Shown: positions 37,092-45,660 of the stretch, piece by piece
Position numbering within the stretch: position 1 is the first letter of the stretch
How the letters are laid out: every line of letters starts with the position of its first letter
DNA from: Bacteroidaceae bacterium
GTDB lineage: Bacteria > Bacteroidota > Bacteroidia > Bacteroidales > Bacteroidaceae
NCBI GenBank assembly: GCA_017467885.1
Contig: JAFUKC010000014.1
Span: 1 to 64,000 of the forward strand
DNA length: 64,000 nt
Direction: 5' to 3'
Made by a program: the position numbers and the translations under genes
The notes under the pieces: model-generated
Database searches by the model: none
The model's input: the letters and a program-made list of their open reading frames with translations, nothing else
Told to the model about the DNA's origin: nothing

Positions 37092-39056
37092 ATGAATAAA
37101 TTATTTAAACATATAATTTTTGCAGGAGCGGCTTTGTTGAGTGTACTCTTCTTGGGTTCTGCATGTACCGATGAATGGGACGACCACTATTCGGCGAATA
37201 GCGAAGCTCCCTCTCAGACGTTGCTCGATATTATTGCAAATGATTCCGAACTCTCCAATTTCTACGATGTGCTGAAGGCATGTAGCAGAAAAGATGCTTC
37301 GGGTAATGTAATTGTCGATTGTGCCGATTCTCTTTTGAATCAATCGCGTGTATATACTTTGTGGGCTCCTGTTAACGGTGCTCTCACCGAGGCTAAAAGA
37401 GACTCGTTGATTAACGAGATTGATAACGGTAATCGTGATTTGGTTTTTGATCGTTTTGTTCTTGGTCACATGACGCATTATCTGCATGCAGCAAACGGCA
37501 AGCGTATTCCTTCATCAGAGACCGATAAGCGTTTCGATGTAGTTCTTCTGAATGACAAGAAAGCCGATTTTGTTGGTGACGCAGGTAATTATACATTTAA
37601 GAACATTGCTCTTGTATCCGATAAGTATAATATTCGTGCAAAGAATGGTTTCTTGCATAAGATTAGCGATGCAATGGATTTCGTTCCCAATATCTGGGAG
37701 TGTTTGCGTACCACTCCGGGGGTGGATTCTATTGCCGATTATCTCTACTCGTTTAATATCAAGAAGTTTAATGCTTATTTAAGTATTCCCGGTCCTATCG
37801 AGGACGGTAAGACAACATACGTGGATTCTGTCTTCGACGAGAGTAACCAGTTCCTTGCACTCGGCTATAACAGAGCAAACGGTGGTATGGGATTAATCAA
37901 CGACGAAGACTCTTCGTATATAATGTTTGTTCCCACCAACGAATTGTGGCACGAGATGGTTCAGAAGACAACCAAGTACTTCAATTTCCGCAAGGTAGGT
38001 TCCGATTTCCGTCGTTTGCAGTTGGATACAATGCAATATGAGTATGCTCGTACAATGCTTTGCAACTACTTGGTATTCAGTCAGAAAGAGCAAAAGCCTT
38101 CTTTGAATGGCGAGCCCGATTCGTTGCTTTCGGCATTTCGCGATAAACGTCGCCGTTTTGCGCTTGCCGACTTGAAGGCCGCAGTAATTGATTCGGTACC
38201 TGTATCAAACGGTAAGTTCTATATAATAAACAAGTTCCCCTTCAAATCGACTGCTATATGGCACGATACAATTAAGATTGAGGCAGAGTATGGCAATGCC
38301 GATGATATCGAAGGTTCATCGTACATAACCGAATGGGGTGCTGCCGGAGGAACCATCTCCGCATCCAGCGAGTCGGCGTTGCCTTCGCAAATCAATCCTT
38401 TGCTCGAAGGAAAGGTTTCGGGTAACAGATATTTGTTGCTTAACAATAACAACAACGACTACGAATCGTATGCAACATTCCGTGTTCCCAATGTGCTTTC
38501 CGGCCGTTATAAGGTGCAGGTGGTTATGTTACCTCCTCATATCACAAGAAGTAAAACAGATGATATGGAGCCGAGTCGTATCAAGCCGGTTCTTACAATG
38601 ACAAATGCCGATGGTGTTACTATCGATACATTGTATATAACAGATCAATCAACTGCGAAAGGGGATAGAGTTCGTGATGAGAATAATAAATGGCAACAGA
38701 TAGTTATCGATATCGATAATTATGCATTGGTTAATGATACAGCCCGTATCGATTCGGTATACTTCTACGACGTGGTTAAGAACCGCAATAACAGCAATGA
38801 CCCTGCTCTTCGTGAGGAGGCGATAATCACATTCGACCAATGTGAGTACGGTTATACCGAGGAGGATACATCTGTACGTTTGAAATTGATGTACGATTGT
38901 GCCTTGGAAAGAAGACCGGTATATGTAACAGGTTACGAGAGAAGATTACGTATCGATTGTATCTTGTTGATACCGGTTCCCGAAGAGGAAATGTCCGATG
39001 TTGCCGGTGGCGGTGGTGTCGATGAGGTTGTACCCGATACCGACGAGGAAGTTTAA
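37092..39056 (+). CDS. Second fasciclin-domain lipoprotein with a C-terminal carbohydrate-binding-like domain
   Basis: 654 residues, lipoprotein signal FLGSAC (Cys25). FAS1-like region at about 35-205 (TLLDIIANDSELSNFYDVLK, VYTLWAPVNGALTEAKRD, NGFLHKISDAMDFVPN), a second at about 215-385 (YIMFVPTNELWHEMVQKTT ... PVSNGKFYIINKFPF), then a beta-sandwich of CBM or discoidin type (YESYATFRVPNVLSGRYKVQ, DNYALVNDTARIDSVYFYD). It ends in an acidic tail, VVPDTDEEV. It is shorter than the first fasciclin protein and not an obvious recent copy. It lies just before the second SusC/SusD pair (20-nt gap). Confidence 0.78.
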   Translation: MNKLFKHIIFAGAALLSVLFLGSACTDEWDDHYSANSEAPSQTLLDIIANDSELSNFYDVLKACSRKDASGNVIVDCADSLLNQSRVYTLWAPVNGALTEAKRDSLINEIDNGNRDLVFDRFVLGHMTHYLHAANGKRIPSSETDKRFDVVLLNDKKADFVGDAGNYTFKNIALVSDKYNIRAKNGFLHKISDAMDFVPNIWECLRTTPGVDSIADYLYSFNIKKFNAYLSIPGPIEDGKTTYVDSVFDESNQFLALGYNRANGGMGLINDEDSSYIMFVPTNELWHEMVQKTTKYFNFRKVGSDFRRLQLDTMQYEYARTMLCNYLVFSQKEQKPSLNGEPDSLLSAFRDKRRRFALADLKAAVIDSVPVSNGKFYIINKFPFKSTAIWHDTIKIEAEYGNADDIEGSSYITEWGAAGGTISASSESALPSQINPLLEGKVSGNRYLLLNNNNNDYESYATFRVPNVLSGRYKVQVVMLPPHITRSKTDDMEPSRIKPVLTMTNADGVTIDTLYITDQSTAKGDRVRDENNKWQQIVIDIDNYALVNDTARIDSVYFYDVVKNRNNSNDPALREEAIITFDQCEYGYTEEDTSVRLKLMYDCALERRPVYVTGYERRLRIDCILLIPVPEEEMSDVAGGGGVDEVVPDTDEEV

Positions 39057-39076
39057 ATTTGGAATGAAAAAATAAA

Positions 39077-42000
39077 ATGACTATGTATATGCGACAATTC
39101 ATGCAATCAGTGGTGGCATTAATGGTGTTGATGTCACCGGTACTCTCGGCTTCGGCTACACCTGTTCGAGGTCTTGAGGCAAAGGATTCGGTAGCGGTCG
39201 AAAATGTCGAAGCAACAGTTGAATCACGCACCATCACAGGTACGGTTTACGATGCTGCAACCAACATTCCGCTTCCCGGTGTACGCGTGCAGGGTACAGG
39301 ACACTTGAGAATTACCACCATGACCGATGCAGATGGTAAGTATACTCTTACGGTACCTTCGTACGTTACTTTGTTAAGTTTCTCAACTCCCGAGTATCGT
39401 CTTACACAGCGTCCCGTTCTTAATAATGACGTTATCAACGTGCGCCTGTATAACGATAAATTCGGCTCGGTATATAGCGATGATTTGGTAGCAGCCGAAT
39501 CTAACGACCTGCAGCCCGAACTTTCATCGGCTATTACAATCGATGCCGAAATACAGAATAAGCTGGGTGCCGATGTTCGTTCTATAACACGTTCGGCAAC
39601 ACCCGGTATCGGTAATGTGATGTTTGTACGTGGTATAAACTCTATTAACGGTAACACACAGCCTTTGGTTGTTGTAGACGGAATAATTCTCGACCTGCAA
39701 GAAAAATCAGAGGCTTTGCACATGGGTATGTACAATAATATTCTTTCATCCATAGACGTTAATGATATCGAGGATGTAAAGTTGCTTAAAACCGGTACCT
39801 CTATCTACGGTACACGTGCAGCAAACGGTGTTCTTCTTATCACCACACGTCGCGGACGCAGTATGGCAACACGTATTACTGCCAATATTTATGGCAGCTA
39901 TACGCTTGCACCCGGTATGCCCGATTTAATGAATGCCGAGCAATATCGTACTTATGCCAACGAGTTGATAGGTACTATGGATGTACAAAGAGTAGAATAT
40001 CCATTCTTGCAGAGTAATCCCGATTACTATCAGTACAACATGTATCACAACGAAACAGATTGGTCCGATTATGTGTACCGTGAGGCGTTTACACAAAACT
40101 ATAAGGTTAATGTAGAGGGTGGTGATGACATTGCCATGTATAACTTCTCTTTAGGTTACACCGGTGCAGAAAGCACTTTGGAAGGTAACGATTTCAGCCG
40201 TATGAATATTCGTTTCAACTCTGATATTAAACTTTCGGAGACACTTAAAACACGTTTCGATATATCATATAACCGAGTTACACGCGAGTTGCTTGATGAT
40301 GGTGTTCGTGCCGACTTTACATCATATCCTGTTTCGTCGATTGGTTTTCTTGCAGCTGTGAAAGCACCTTTCTTAAGTCCTTATAAATATTCGACTGTAG
40401 GTAAGATTACCGACCGTTACGACAAATCGGATAACTTTGCATACGGTATCGACCGTAATTCGGCCCACGATAATAACTTCCTCTATAACCCGATGACTAT
40501 TCTTTCTATAGGCTCGGGCGATAACAAGAACGACCAGGAGTATACTCATTTTGGTATTACTGTTGCTCCCGAACTCAAGTTGGGCGATTTCACAATTTCT
40601 GAAATCTTCAACTATTCGTTGCATCGCATGAACGAGAAGTATTATTTGCCTTATGCCAATAGTACAGGTCCTCACTTCTATGCAGCAAATCTCGGTACCA
40701 TCGAGAACTATCTTGGTTCATCGTTCGGTAAGGAATCACAGCTTTCGAGTGAAACACGCGGAACATGGGCTAAAGTGATGGGTGCTCATTCGGTTGATGC
40801 TTTGTTGGGCTTCCGTTTCACAAATTTCCGTTCCGATGCGAACTTCCTTACAGGTGCCAACTCGGGTAACGACAAGGCGACAAACATTACCAACGACAAC
40901 GACTATCTTTCAAACACCGGTAGCGACAATACATGGATTAACCTTGCTTGGTTCATGAATGTAAACTACAGTTACAAAACACGCTATTTCTTGCAGGCGA
41001 CAGCTTCGATGGAGACATCTTCGCGTTACGGCAAGAATGCCGATGGCGGTATCAAATTGGGTGGTGTGAAATGGGGTATATTCCCCTCGTTGCAGGCCGC
41101 TTGGTTAATCTCTTCGGAGCCTTGGTTCAATATTAAACCCGTCAACTCGTTGAAGTTGCGTGCGGGTATCGATGTAACCGGTAACGATGCGGTCGATTAT
41201 TACGCAAGCCGCAGTTATTTGCAGAACGTGAAGTTCCAGGATAAGTTCATGGGTTTGGAAATAGGTAATGTGGAGAACGATGGTCTTAAGTGGGAGACCA
41301 CATCTCGCTTCAATGTAGGTTTCGATGCAGTTCTCTTCAACGACCGCGTAGCAGTCTCTTTCGATTGGTATAAATCGAAGACAAGCGACCTTTTCCTTCC
41401 AAAAACATACGACTATGTTACAGGTATGGGTACATATTGGGCTAATGGCGGTGATATGGAGAATACCGGTTTGGAGTTTGCCATCAATGCAAAACTTATC
41501 AATACCGAGAATTTCCAATGGGAAATGGGTGTTTCGGCCGGTCACTACAAGAACGAGATTACTTCGCTCGACGAGCCTATCGAGAATACGCAGGTTTACG
41601 GTGGCGAGGTTGCCATTAAAGAAGGTGAGCCTATAGGACTCTTCTGGGGTTATAAGACCGATGGTGTGATAAAATCGTCCGACGAGGTAGGCAATCTGCA
41701 TTATTTAGATGCTTCAAACAATCCTGTTGCATTTGAGCCCGGTGATGTGAAATTTGTCGACCTTGCAGGCGGCGACGGTTGCATAGACGAGAATGATAAG
41801 ACTGTAATCGGCGATCCTCATCCCGACCTCTATGGTAACATTTATACAACTTTGTCTTATAAGAATTGGAAACTTAATATCGGTCTCAACTACTCTTTGG
41901 GTAATGATGTATACAACTATTATCGTCAGCAACTCGAAAGTGGAAAGAACTTCTTTAACCAAAGTGCGGCAATGTTGAATCGTTGGAGTTACGAGGGACA

Positions 42001-42310
42001 GAAAACCGATATGCCTCGTATCGCTTATGGCGACCCGAATGGAAACGCTCGTTTCTCCGATCGTTGGATCGAAGATGGTTCGTATCTGCGTCTGAAGACC
42101 GTACAGCTCTCTTACCAGGTTCCTGTATCTTTGAGTTGGTTGCAGGGTATTACTGTTTGGGCTGCCGGTGAGAACCTGCTTACCTTCACCAAATATCTTG
42201 GAAACGATCCCGAGTTCTCTGTAAGCAATAATGTGTTATATCAAGGTGTGGATGCAGGCTTGGTTCCCCAAAGTGCAAGTATTCACCTTGGAGTTAAGGT
42301 TAACCTCTAA
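39077..42310 (+). CDS. SusC/RagA-type TonB-dependent outer-membrane transporter (second copy)
   Basis: 1077 residues. Signal peptide ending SPVLSASAT, then an extra linker of about 25 residues (GLEAKDSVAVENVEATVES) before the carboxypeptidase-regulatory-like domain (ITGTVYDAATNIPLPGVRV). The plug has SITRSATPGIGNVMFVRGIN, NTQPLVVVDGIILD and VKLLKTGTSIYGTRAANGVL, nearer the usual SusC consensus than the first copy. The barrel ends SIHLGVKVNL. Moderate divergence from the first copy shows an old duplication or separate recruitment rather than a recent repeat. Its SusD partner is downstream after a 13-bp hairpin. Confidence 0.93.
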   Translation: MTMYMRQFMQSVVALMVLMSPVLSASATPVRGLEAKDSVAVENVEATVESRTITGTVYDAATNIPLPGVRVQGTGHLRITTMTDADGKYTLTVPSYVTLLSFSTPEYRLTQRPVLNNDVINVRLYNDKFGSVYSDDLVAAESNDLQPELSSAITIDAEIQNKLGADVRSITRSATPGIGNVMFVRGINSINGNTQPLVVVDGIILDLQEKSEALHMGMYNNILSSIDVNDIEDVKLLKTGTSIYGTRAANGVLLITTRRGRSMATRITANIYGSYTLAPGMPDLMNAEQYRTYANELIGTMDVQRVEYPFLQSNPDYYQYNMYHNETDWSDYVYREAFTQNYKVNVEGGDDIAMYNFSLGYTGAESTLEGNDFSRMNIRFNSDIKLSETLKTRFDISYNRVTRELLDDGVRADFTSYPVSSIGFLAAVKAPFLSPYKYSTVGKITDRYDKSDNFAYGIDRNSAHDNNFLYNPMTILSIGSGDNKNDQEYTHFGITVAPELKLGDFTISEIFNYSLHRMNEKYYLPYANSTGPHFYAANLGTIENYLGSSFGKESQLSSETRGTWAKVMGAHSVDALLGFRFTNFRSDANFLTGANSGNDKATNITNDNDYLSNTGSDNTWINLAWFMNVNYSYKTRYFLQATASMETSSRYGKNADGGIKLGGVKWGIFPSLQAAWLISSEPWFNIKPVNSLKLRAGIDVTGNDAVDYYASRSYLQNVKFQDKFMGLEIGNVENDGLKWETTSRFNVGFDAVLFNDRVAVSFDWYKSKTSDLFLPKTYDYVTGMGTYWANGGDMENTGLEFAINAKLINTENFQWEMGVSAGHYKNEITSLDEPIENTQVYGGEVAIKEGEPIGLFWGYKTDGVIKSSDEVGNLHYLDASNNPVAFEPGDVKFVDLAGGDGCIDENDKTVIGDPHPDLYGNIYTTLSYKNWKLNIGLNYSLGNDVYNYYRQQLESGKNFFNQSAAMLNRWSYEGQKTDMPRIAYGDPNGNARFSDRWIEDGSYLRLKTVQLSYQVPVSLSWLQGITVWAAGENLLTFTKYLGNDPEFSVSNNVLYQGVDAGLVPQSASIHLGVKVNL

Positions 42311-42324
42311 TAAAATACACCAGG

Positions 42325-42363
42325 GTTGTTCGGGGTTCTCGGATTATGACAATCCCGAACAAC
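42325..42363 (+). terminator. Intercistronic hairpin between the second SusC and SusD
   Basis: GTTGTTCGGGGTT (42325-42337) pairs with AATCCCGAACAAC (42351-42363), 13 bp with one G-U, loop 13 nt. It has no T-run. It lies within the region a longer SusD start would occupy, which supports the start at 42385. Confidence 0.55.
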
Positions 42364-42384
42364 TTGGATAAAAAATATATAACA

Positions 42385-44523
42385 ATGAAAAAGAATTTAA
42401 TCTATACTTTGTGTATCCTTATTAGCGGAGCCTTCAGCTTCAGTTCATGTGAGGATATGCTTGATGTCGATTCTAAACGTGTACAATACGATTTTGGAAC
42501 ACTGACAGCAAATGATACCGTATATTCGGTGTTGGGAATCCTGAAAAGCGTACAGAAGGTTGCCGACAGACACGTTCTTCTTGGTGAGTTGCGTGGCGAC
42601 CTTGTCTCTACGACCGATAAGGCGGTTGCGGATATAGAGCATATAGCCTCTTTCATTCGCGAGGGTGAGAATAAATATAATTCTCCCAAAGATTATTATG
42701 CAATCATTAACAATTGTAATCTCTATTTGGATCGTGTCGATACAACACTCGAGCACAGTAATAAGAAGTTGATGTTGACAGAATTTGTTGCAGTTAAGAG
42801 CGTTCGTGCATGGACATACTTGCAACTTGCCATAAATTACGGTCGCGTACCTTACTTCACCGAGCCAATCTTGTCGCATAGCGACGCAGAGAAGGTTATG
42901 GCTCAGCCCAAATTGAGTATTGAGGATTTGGCTCCCATCCTTATTGAAGAGCTTACTCCGTTTGAAGACCCAAGAGAGTTCCCCATGCCTCGTTGGTCGG
43001 GTATCAAGGTTCTTGACCAGAAGACGGCATTGCCTACACGCCAGATGTTTATGCCCATAAGAGTGCTTCTTGGAGATCTTAATCTTTGGCTTGGCAACTA
43101 TGCCGAGGCTGCAAACTATTATTACAAAGTTCTTACTGTGGATAACCAGTTCTATGCTGCTTCTGACCGTACATACGTAATTGATGACGAAAATTACGGA
43201 AAGATTGTCTATAACGGATATTCCGGAATCTTTGCGATAGGTGATAATGCCGCTAATCTTGTTGCGGCGCGTAACCTTATGGTTATCCCCATGGAGAAGT
43301 CTACTTCGGTTGGAACAGTTTCGGAATTGTCGGGTATATTTACCGCAAAATCTTCTGAGGAGGTATCAACAGTAGGAAATCATCAGGTTGCAGCTTCGCC
43401 CGGTCTTGTAGGCTTAAGCGAACGTCAGGTTCATCTTGCTGTAAGATATGGTGATGATGGTGAGACACCGAAACCTACAGGTGGTTTGTTCTACAATACT
43501 CACGAGGTGATGAAAGGTGACCTTCGTCTTTATGCCACTACATACAGTGAGACTGACAATGCAACAGGTGAGGATTTCAATTATATCATAAGCAAGTTCA
43601 ATCTTAAGTCGCATAGTATCGATGACAAGGTTGGCAAAGGATTTTCTGCATTGGTAGACCATACTCCCGGAATAGTAGTATATCGTGCCGAAGCTGTTTA
43701 TTTGCGCTTTGCCGAGGCTGTTTTGGGCATGGCACGCGAAGATAATGTTTACGGTGCTTTGGACCTTGCGATGGCAGTTCTGCGTGACGGTGTAAGCAGT
43801 AATCATATTCTGGTGGATAATTGGTCGACAGTAATGGTGCCCGATACATCGAGTCCGCAGCTTGACGAGGAAACAGGTGATACCATTCGTAACGACGAGG
43901 GCGAGATTCTCTATAACGAAAAAGAGATTGTTGTAGGTGATACAATAAGTTTCGACTTCCGTATGCTTACCAAAAACAGGGGTATTCACTCGCGTGGTTC
44001 CGGTGATAGCAAGTATAATTCATATTATACAATGCACGATTCTTGTATTGCTCGTTACAACAACGAACTTACAATTAACGAGGAAGATGGAACTGTGAGT
44101 TATCCCGAATATGACGAGGCTGCTCGTCAGGCATACGTTGCCAACCTCATTATCGATGAGGCGGCTATGGAGTTGTCGTTCGAGGGTTATCGTTTTACCG
44201 ACCTTATCCGCTTCGCCAAGGCTCTTGACGATAAAGACTTCCTTGCCAAACGTGTAGCAGGTCGTGGATTCAAGAATACTCTTCCTTATTTCGATGGCGA
44301 TTATCAGGTAGATCCCGGTCTCTATGCAAAGTTGGCGGACGAGAGAAATTGGTATCTGCCTCTTCCCGATCAAGAGTATGTTGAAATTATCAAGCCCGAG
44401 GATGTTGTTCCAAGTATCCCCGATACCGACGAGGAGGAGAGCAACAACACACCCGAGGAGGGCACACCTGCCGAGGATACTCCCGAGGAGCCCGAGGTTT
44501 CTGATACTCCGGTGACAGAATAA
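42385..44523 (+). CDS. SusD/RagB-type surface lipoprotein (second copy) with an acidic tail
   Basis: The ATG at 42385 (MKKNLIYTLCILISGAFSFS, lipoprotein Cys22 in SSCEDM) is chosen over 42346, whose extra codons lie in a hairpin. About 712 residues. Motifs: YDFGTLTANDTVYSVLGILK, the TPR segment EFVAVKSVRAWTYLQLAINY with PYFTEPI, MFMPIRVLLGDLNLWLGNY and C-terminal IIDEAAMELSFEGYRFTDL. The last roughly 30 residues are low-complexity, Glu/Pro/Thr-rich, after PDTDEEESN, unlike classical SusD. This acidic tail shares PDTDEE with the end of the second fasciclin protein. The two SusD proteins are only distantly alike, so each may bind a different part of the ligand. Confidence 0.92.
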   Translation: MKKNLIYTLCILISGAFSFSSCEDMLDVDSKRVQYDFGTLTANDTVYSVLGILKSVQKVADRHVLLGELRGDLVSTTDKAVADIEHIASFIREGENKYNSPKDYYAIINNCNLYLDRVDTTLEHSNKKLMLTEFVAVKSVRAWTYLQLAINYGRVPYFTEPILSHSDAEKVMAQPKLSIEDLAPILIEELTPFEDPREFPMPRWSGIKVLDQKTALPTRQMFMPIRVLLGDLNLWLGNYAEAANYYYKVLTVDNQFYAASDRTYVIDDENYGKIVYNGYSGIFAIGDNAANLVAARNLMVIPMEKSTSVGTVSELSGIFTAKSSEEVSTVGNHQVAASPGLVGLSERQVHLAVRYGDDGETPKPTGGLFYNTHEVMKGDLRLYATTYSETDNATGEDFNYIISKFNLKSHSIDDKVGKGFSALVDHTPGIVVYRAEAVYLRFAEAVLGMAREDNVYGALDLAMAVLRDGVSSNHILVDNWSTVMVPDTSSPQLDEETGDTIRNDEGEILYNEKEIVVGDTISFDFRMLTKNRGIHSRGSGDSKYNSYYTMHDSCIARYNNELTINEEDGTVSYPEYDEAARQAYVANLIIDEAAMELSFEGYRFTDLIRFAKALDDKDFLAKRVAGRGFKNTLPYFDGDYQVDPGLYAKLADERNWYLPLPDQEYVEIIKPEDVVPSIPDTDEEESNNTPEEGTPAEDTPEEPEVSDTPVTE

Positions 44524-44545
44524 TGAAATTATCAAATAAGCAGAT

Positions 44546-44577
44546 AGGGAGAGGCATTTCCTCTCCCTGTTTGTTTA
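44546..44577 (+). terminator. Terminator of the fasciclin-Sus operon
   Basis: AGGGAGAGG (44546-44554), loop CATTT, CCTCTCCCT (44560-44568), then GTTTGTTTAT. It ends the block 23 nt after the last stop. Confidence 0.85.
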
Positions 44578-44610
44578 TATAGGAAATCGTTTATTTTAAT
44601 CCTCTCTTTT

Positions 44611-45309
44611 ATGAAAAAAATTGCAATACTTACGGGTGCCGGAATGAGTGTCGAGAGCGGTTTAAGTACTTTCAGAGGTGCCGGTGGTCTTTGGGACGAA
44701 TATCCGGTGGAGCAGGTGGCTACTCCGGAGGGCTATGCAGCCAATCCTGCATTGGTTCTGGAATTCTATAATAAACGTCGCAAGCAATTATTGACTGTCG
44801 AGCCTAATGAGGGGCATCGTCTTATTGCCACTCTTGAGGAGAGGTTCGATGTGACGGTAATTACGCAGAATGTCGATGATTTGCACGAGCGTGCAGGCTC
44901 TACAAACGTGATACACCTGCATGGCGAGTTGATGAAGGTCTGTTCCTCTCGTGCTCCTCAAGACCTGCGTTATGTACGTGCCTTGCCGTCCTATGCTCCC
45001 GAGATTCATCTTGGGGATATGGCTGCCGATGGCTCGCAGTTGCGTCCATACATTGTGTGGTTTGGCGAGGCTGTTCCTCTTATGGAAGATGCTATACGTG
45101 CTGTGTGCGATATCGATATGTTTATCATAATTGGAACATCGCTGAATGTTTATCCGGCTGCGGGGTTGCTTAATTATGTGCCTGTTAATGTGCCTGTTTA
45201 CCTTGTCGACCCTAACGATGTGGATGTGAAAGGTGTACATAAAGTTGTTGCTATACGTAAAAGTGCTTCGGCCGGGATGCAGGAGATTATCGACAAATAT
45301 TTGCTGTAA
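44611..45309 (+). CDS. cobB: Sir2-family NAD-dependent protein deacylase (sirtuin, CobB-like)
   Basis: Removes acyl groups from protein lysines with NAD+. 232 residues: NAD-binding ILTGAGMSVESGLSTFRGAGGL (Rossmann loop), FYNKRRKQL (Tyr-x-x-Arg as in class III desuccinylases/demalonylases), catalytic VITQNVDDLHERAG and HLHGEL with the active-site His, then IIIGTSLNVYPAAGLL. The zinc ribbon is missing: only one Cys (KVCSSRAP) remains where most sirtuins carry four. Bacteroidales members may share this, but it should be checked. No promoter consensus was seen in the 33-nt gap after the operon terminator. Confidence 0.87.
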   Translation: MKKIAILTGAGMSVESGLSTFRGAGGLWDEYPVEQVATPEGYAANPALVLEFYNKRRKQLLTVEPNEGHRLIATLEERFDVTVITQNVDDLHERAGSTNVIHLHGELMKVCSSRAPQDLRYVRALPSYAPEIHLGDMAADGSQLRPYIVWFGEAVPLMEDAIRAVCDIDMFIIIGTSLNVYPAAGLLNYVPVNVPVYLVDPNDVDVKGVHKVVAIRKSASAGMQEIIDKYLL

Positions 45310-45399
45310 AAATAAGTTGTATCTTTCTTTTTCAAATATCATGTAAACGAGTACAATCGATGTTTGAAATGAGCGAAGACAAATTTATATGACTTCTAA

Positions 45400-45429
45400 T
45401 TTGTTTTTTAAAACAAAGTGTTATCTTTG
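45400..45429 (+). promoter_or_regulatory. Promoter for rubredoxin
   Basis: TTTG (45400-45403), 18 nt, TATCTTTG (45422-45429), 31 nt before the ATG at 45461. Good match to both consensus boxes. Confidence 0.7.
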
Positions 45430-45460
45430 GCGTTATATTATTAATTAAAAAAGAAGAGAT

Positions 45461-45625
45461 ATGAAAAAATATGTATGTACAGTGTGCCATTGGATTTATG
45501 ATCCGGCTGTTGGTGACCCTGAATCGGGTATAGAGGCAGGTACTCCTTTCGAGCAAATTCCCGATGATTGGACTTGTCCTTTGTGTGGAGTAGGCAAAGA
45601 GGATTTTGAGCCTGTAGAAGAGTAA
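45461..45625 (+). CDS. Rubredoxin
   Basis: A 54-residue iron protein carrying one electron. The reading is [20 protein letters not shown]... ending EDFEPVEE. The two metal knuckles are CTVC (Cys6, Cys9) and CPLC (Cys39, Cys42), with the classic aromatic core (Tyr4, Trp11, Tyr13, Trp37) and the [17 protein letters not shown] motif. Full length for a one-domain rubredoxin. It stands alone behind its own promoter and before a terminator, and probably serves oxygen or superoxide detoxification in an anaerobe; the partner (rubrerythrin, superoxide reductase) is not in the window. Confidence 0.96.
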   Translation: MKKYVCTVCHWIYDPAVGDPESGIEAGTPFEQIPDDWTCPLCGVGKEDFEPVEE

Positions 45626-45629
45626 ATAA

Positions 45630-45660
45630 AATAGCGACCATTGAATGGTTGCTATTTTTT
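45630..45660. terminator. Bidirectional terminator between rubredoxin and ygiQ
   Basis: AATAGCGACCATT pairs with AATGGTTGCTATT (13 bp) followed by TTTTTT on the plus side; on the minus strand an A/T-rich tail follows the same stem. The ygiQ stop (45652-45654) lies in the stem. It serves both convergent genes. Confidence 0.78.

Noticed and set aside
42346..42384. Longer start for the second SusD
   Set aside because: The extra 13 codons lie in a hairpin and would hide the lipoprotein signal; 42385 gives the classical signal.
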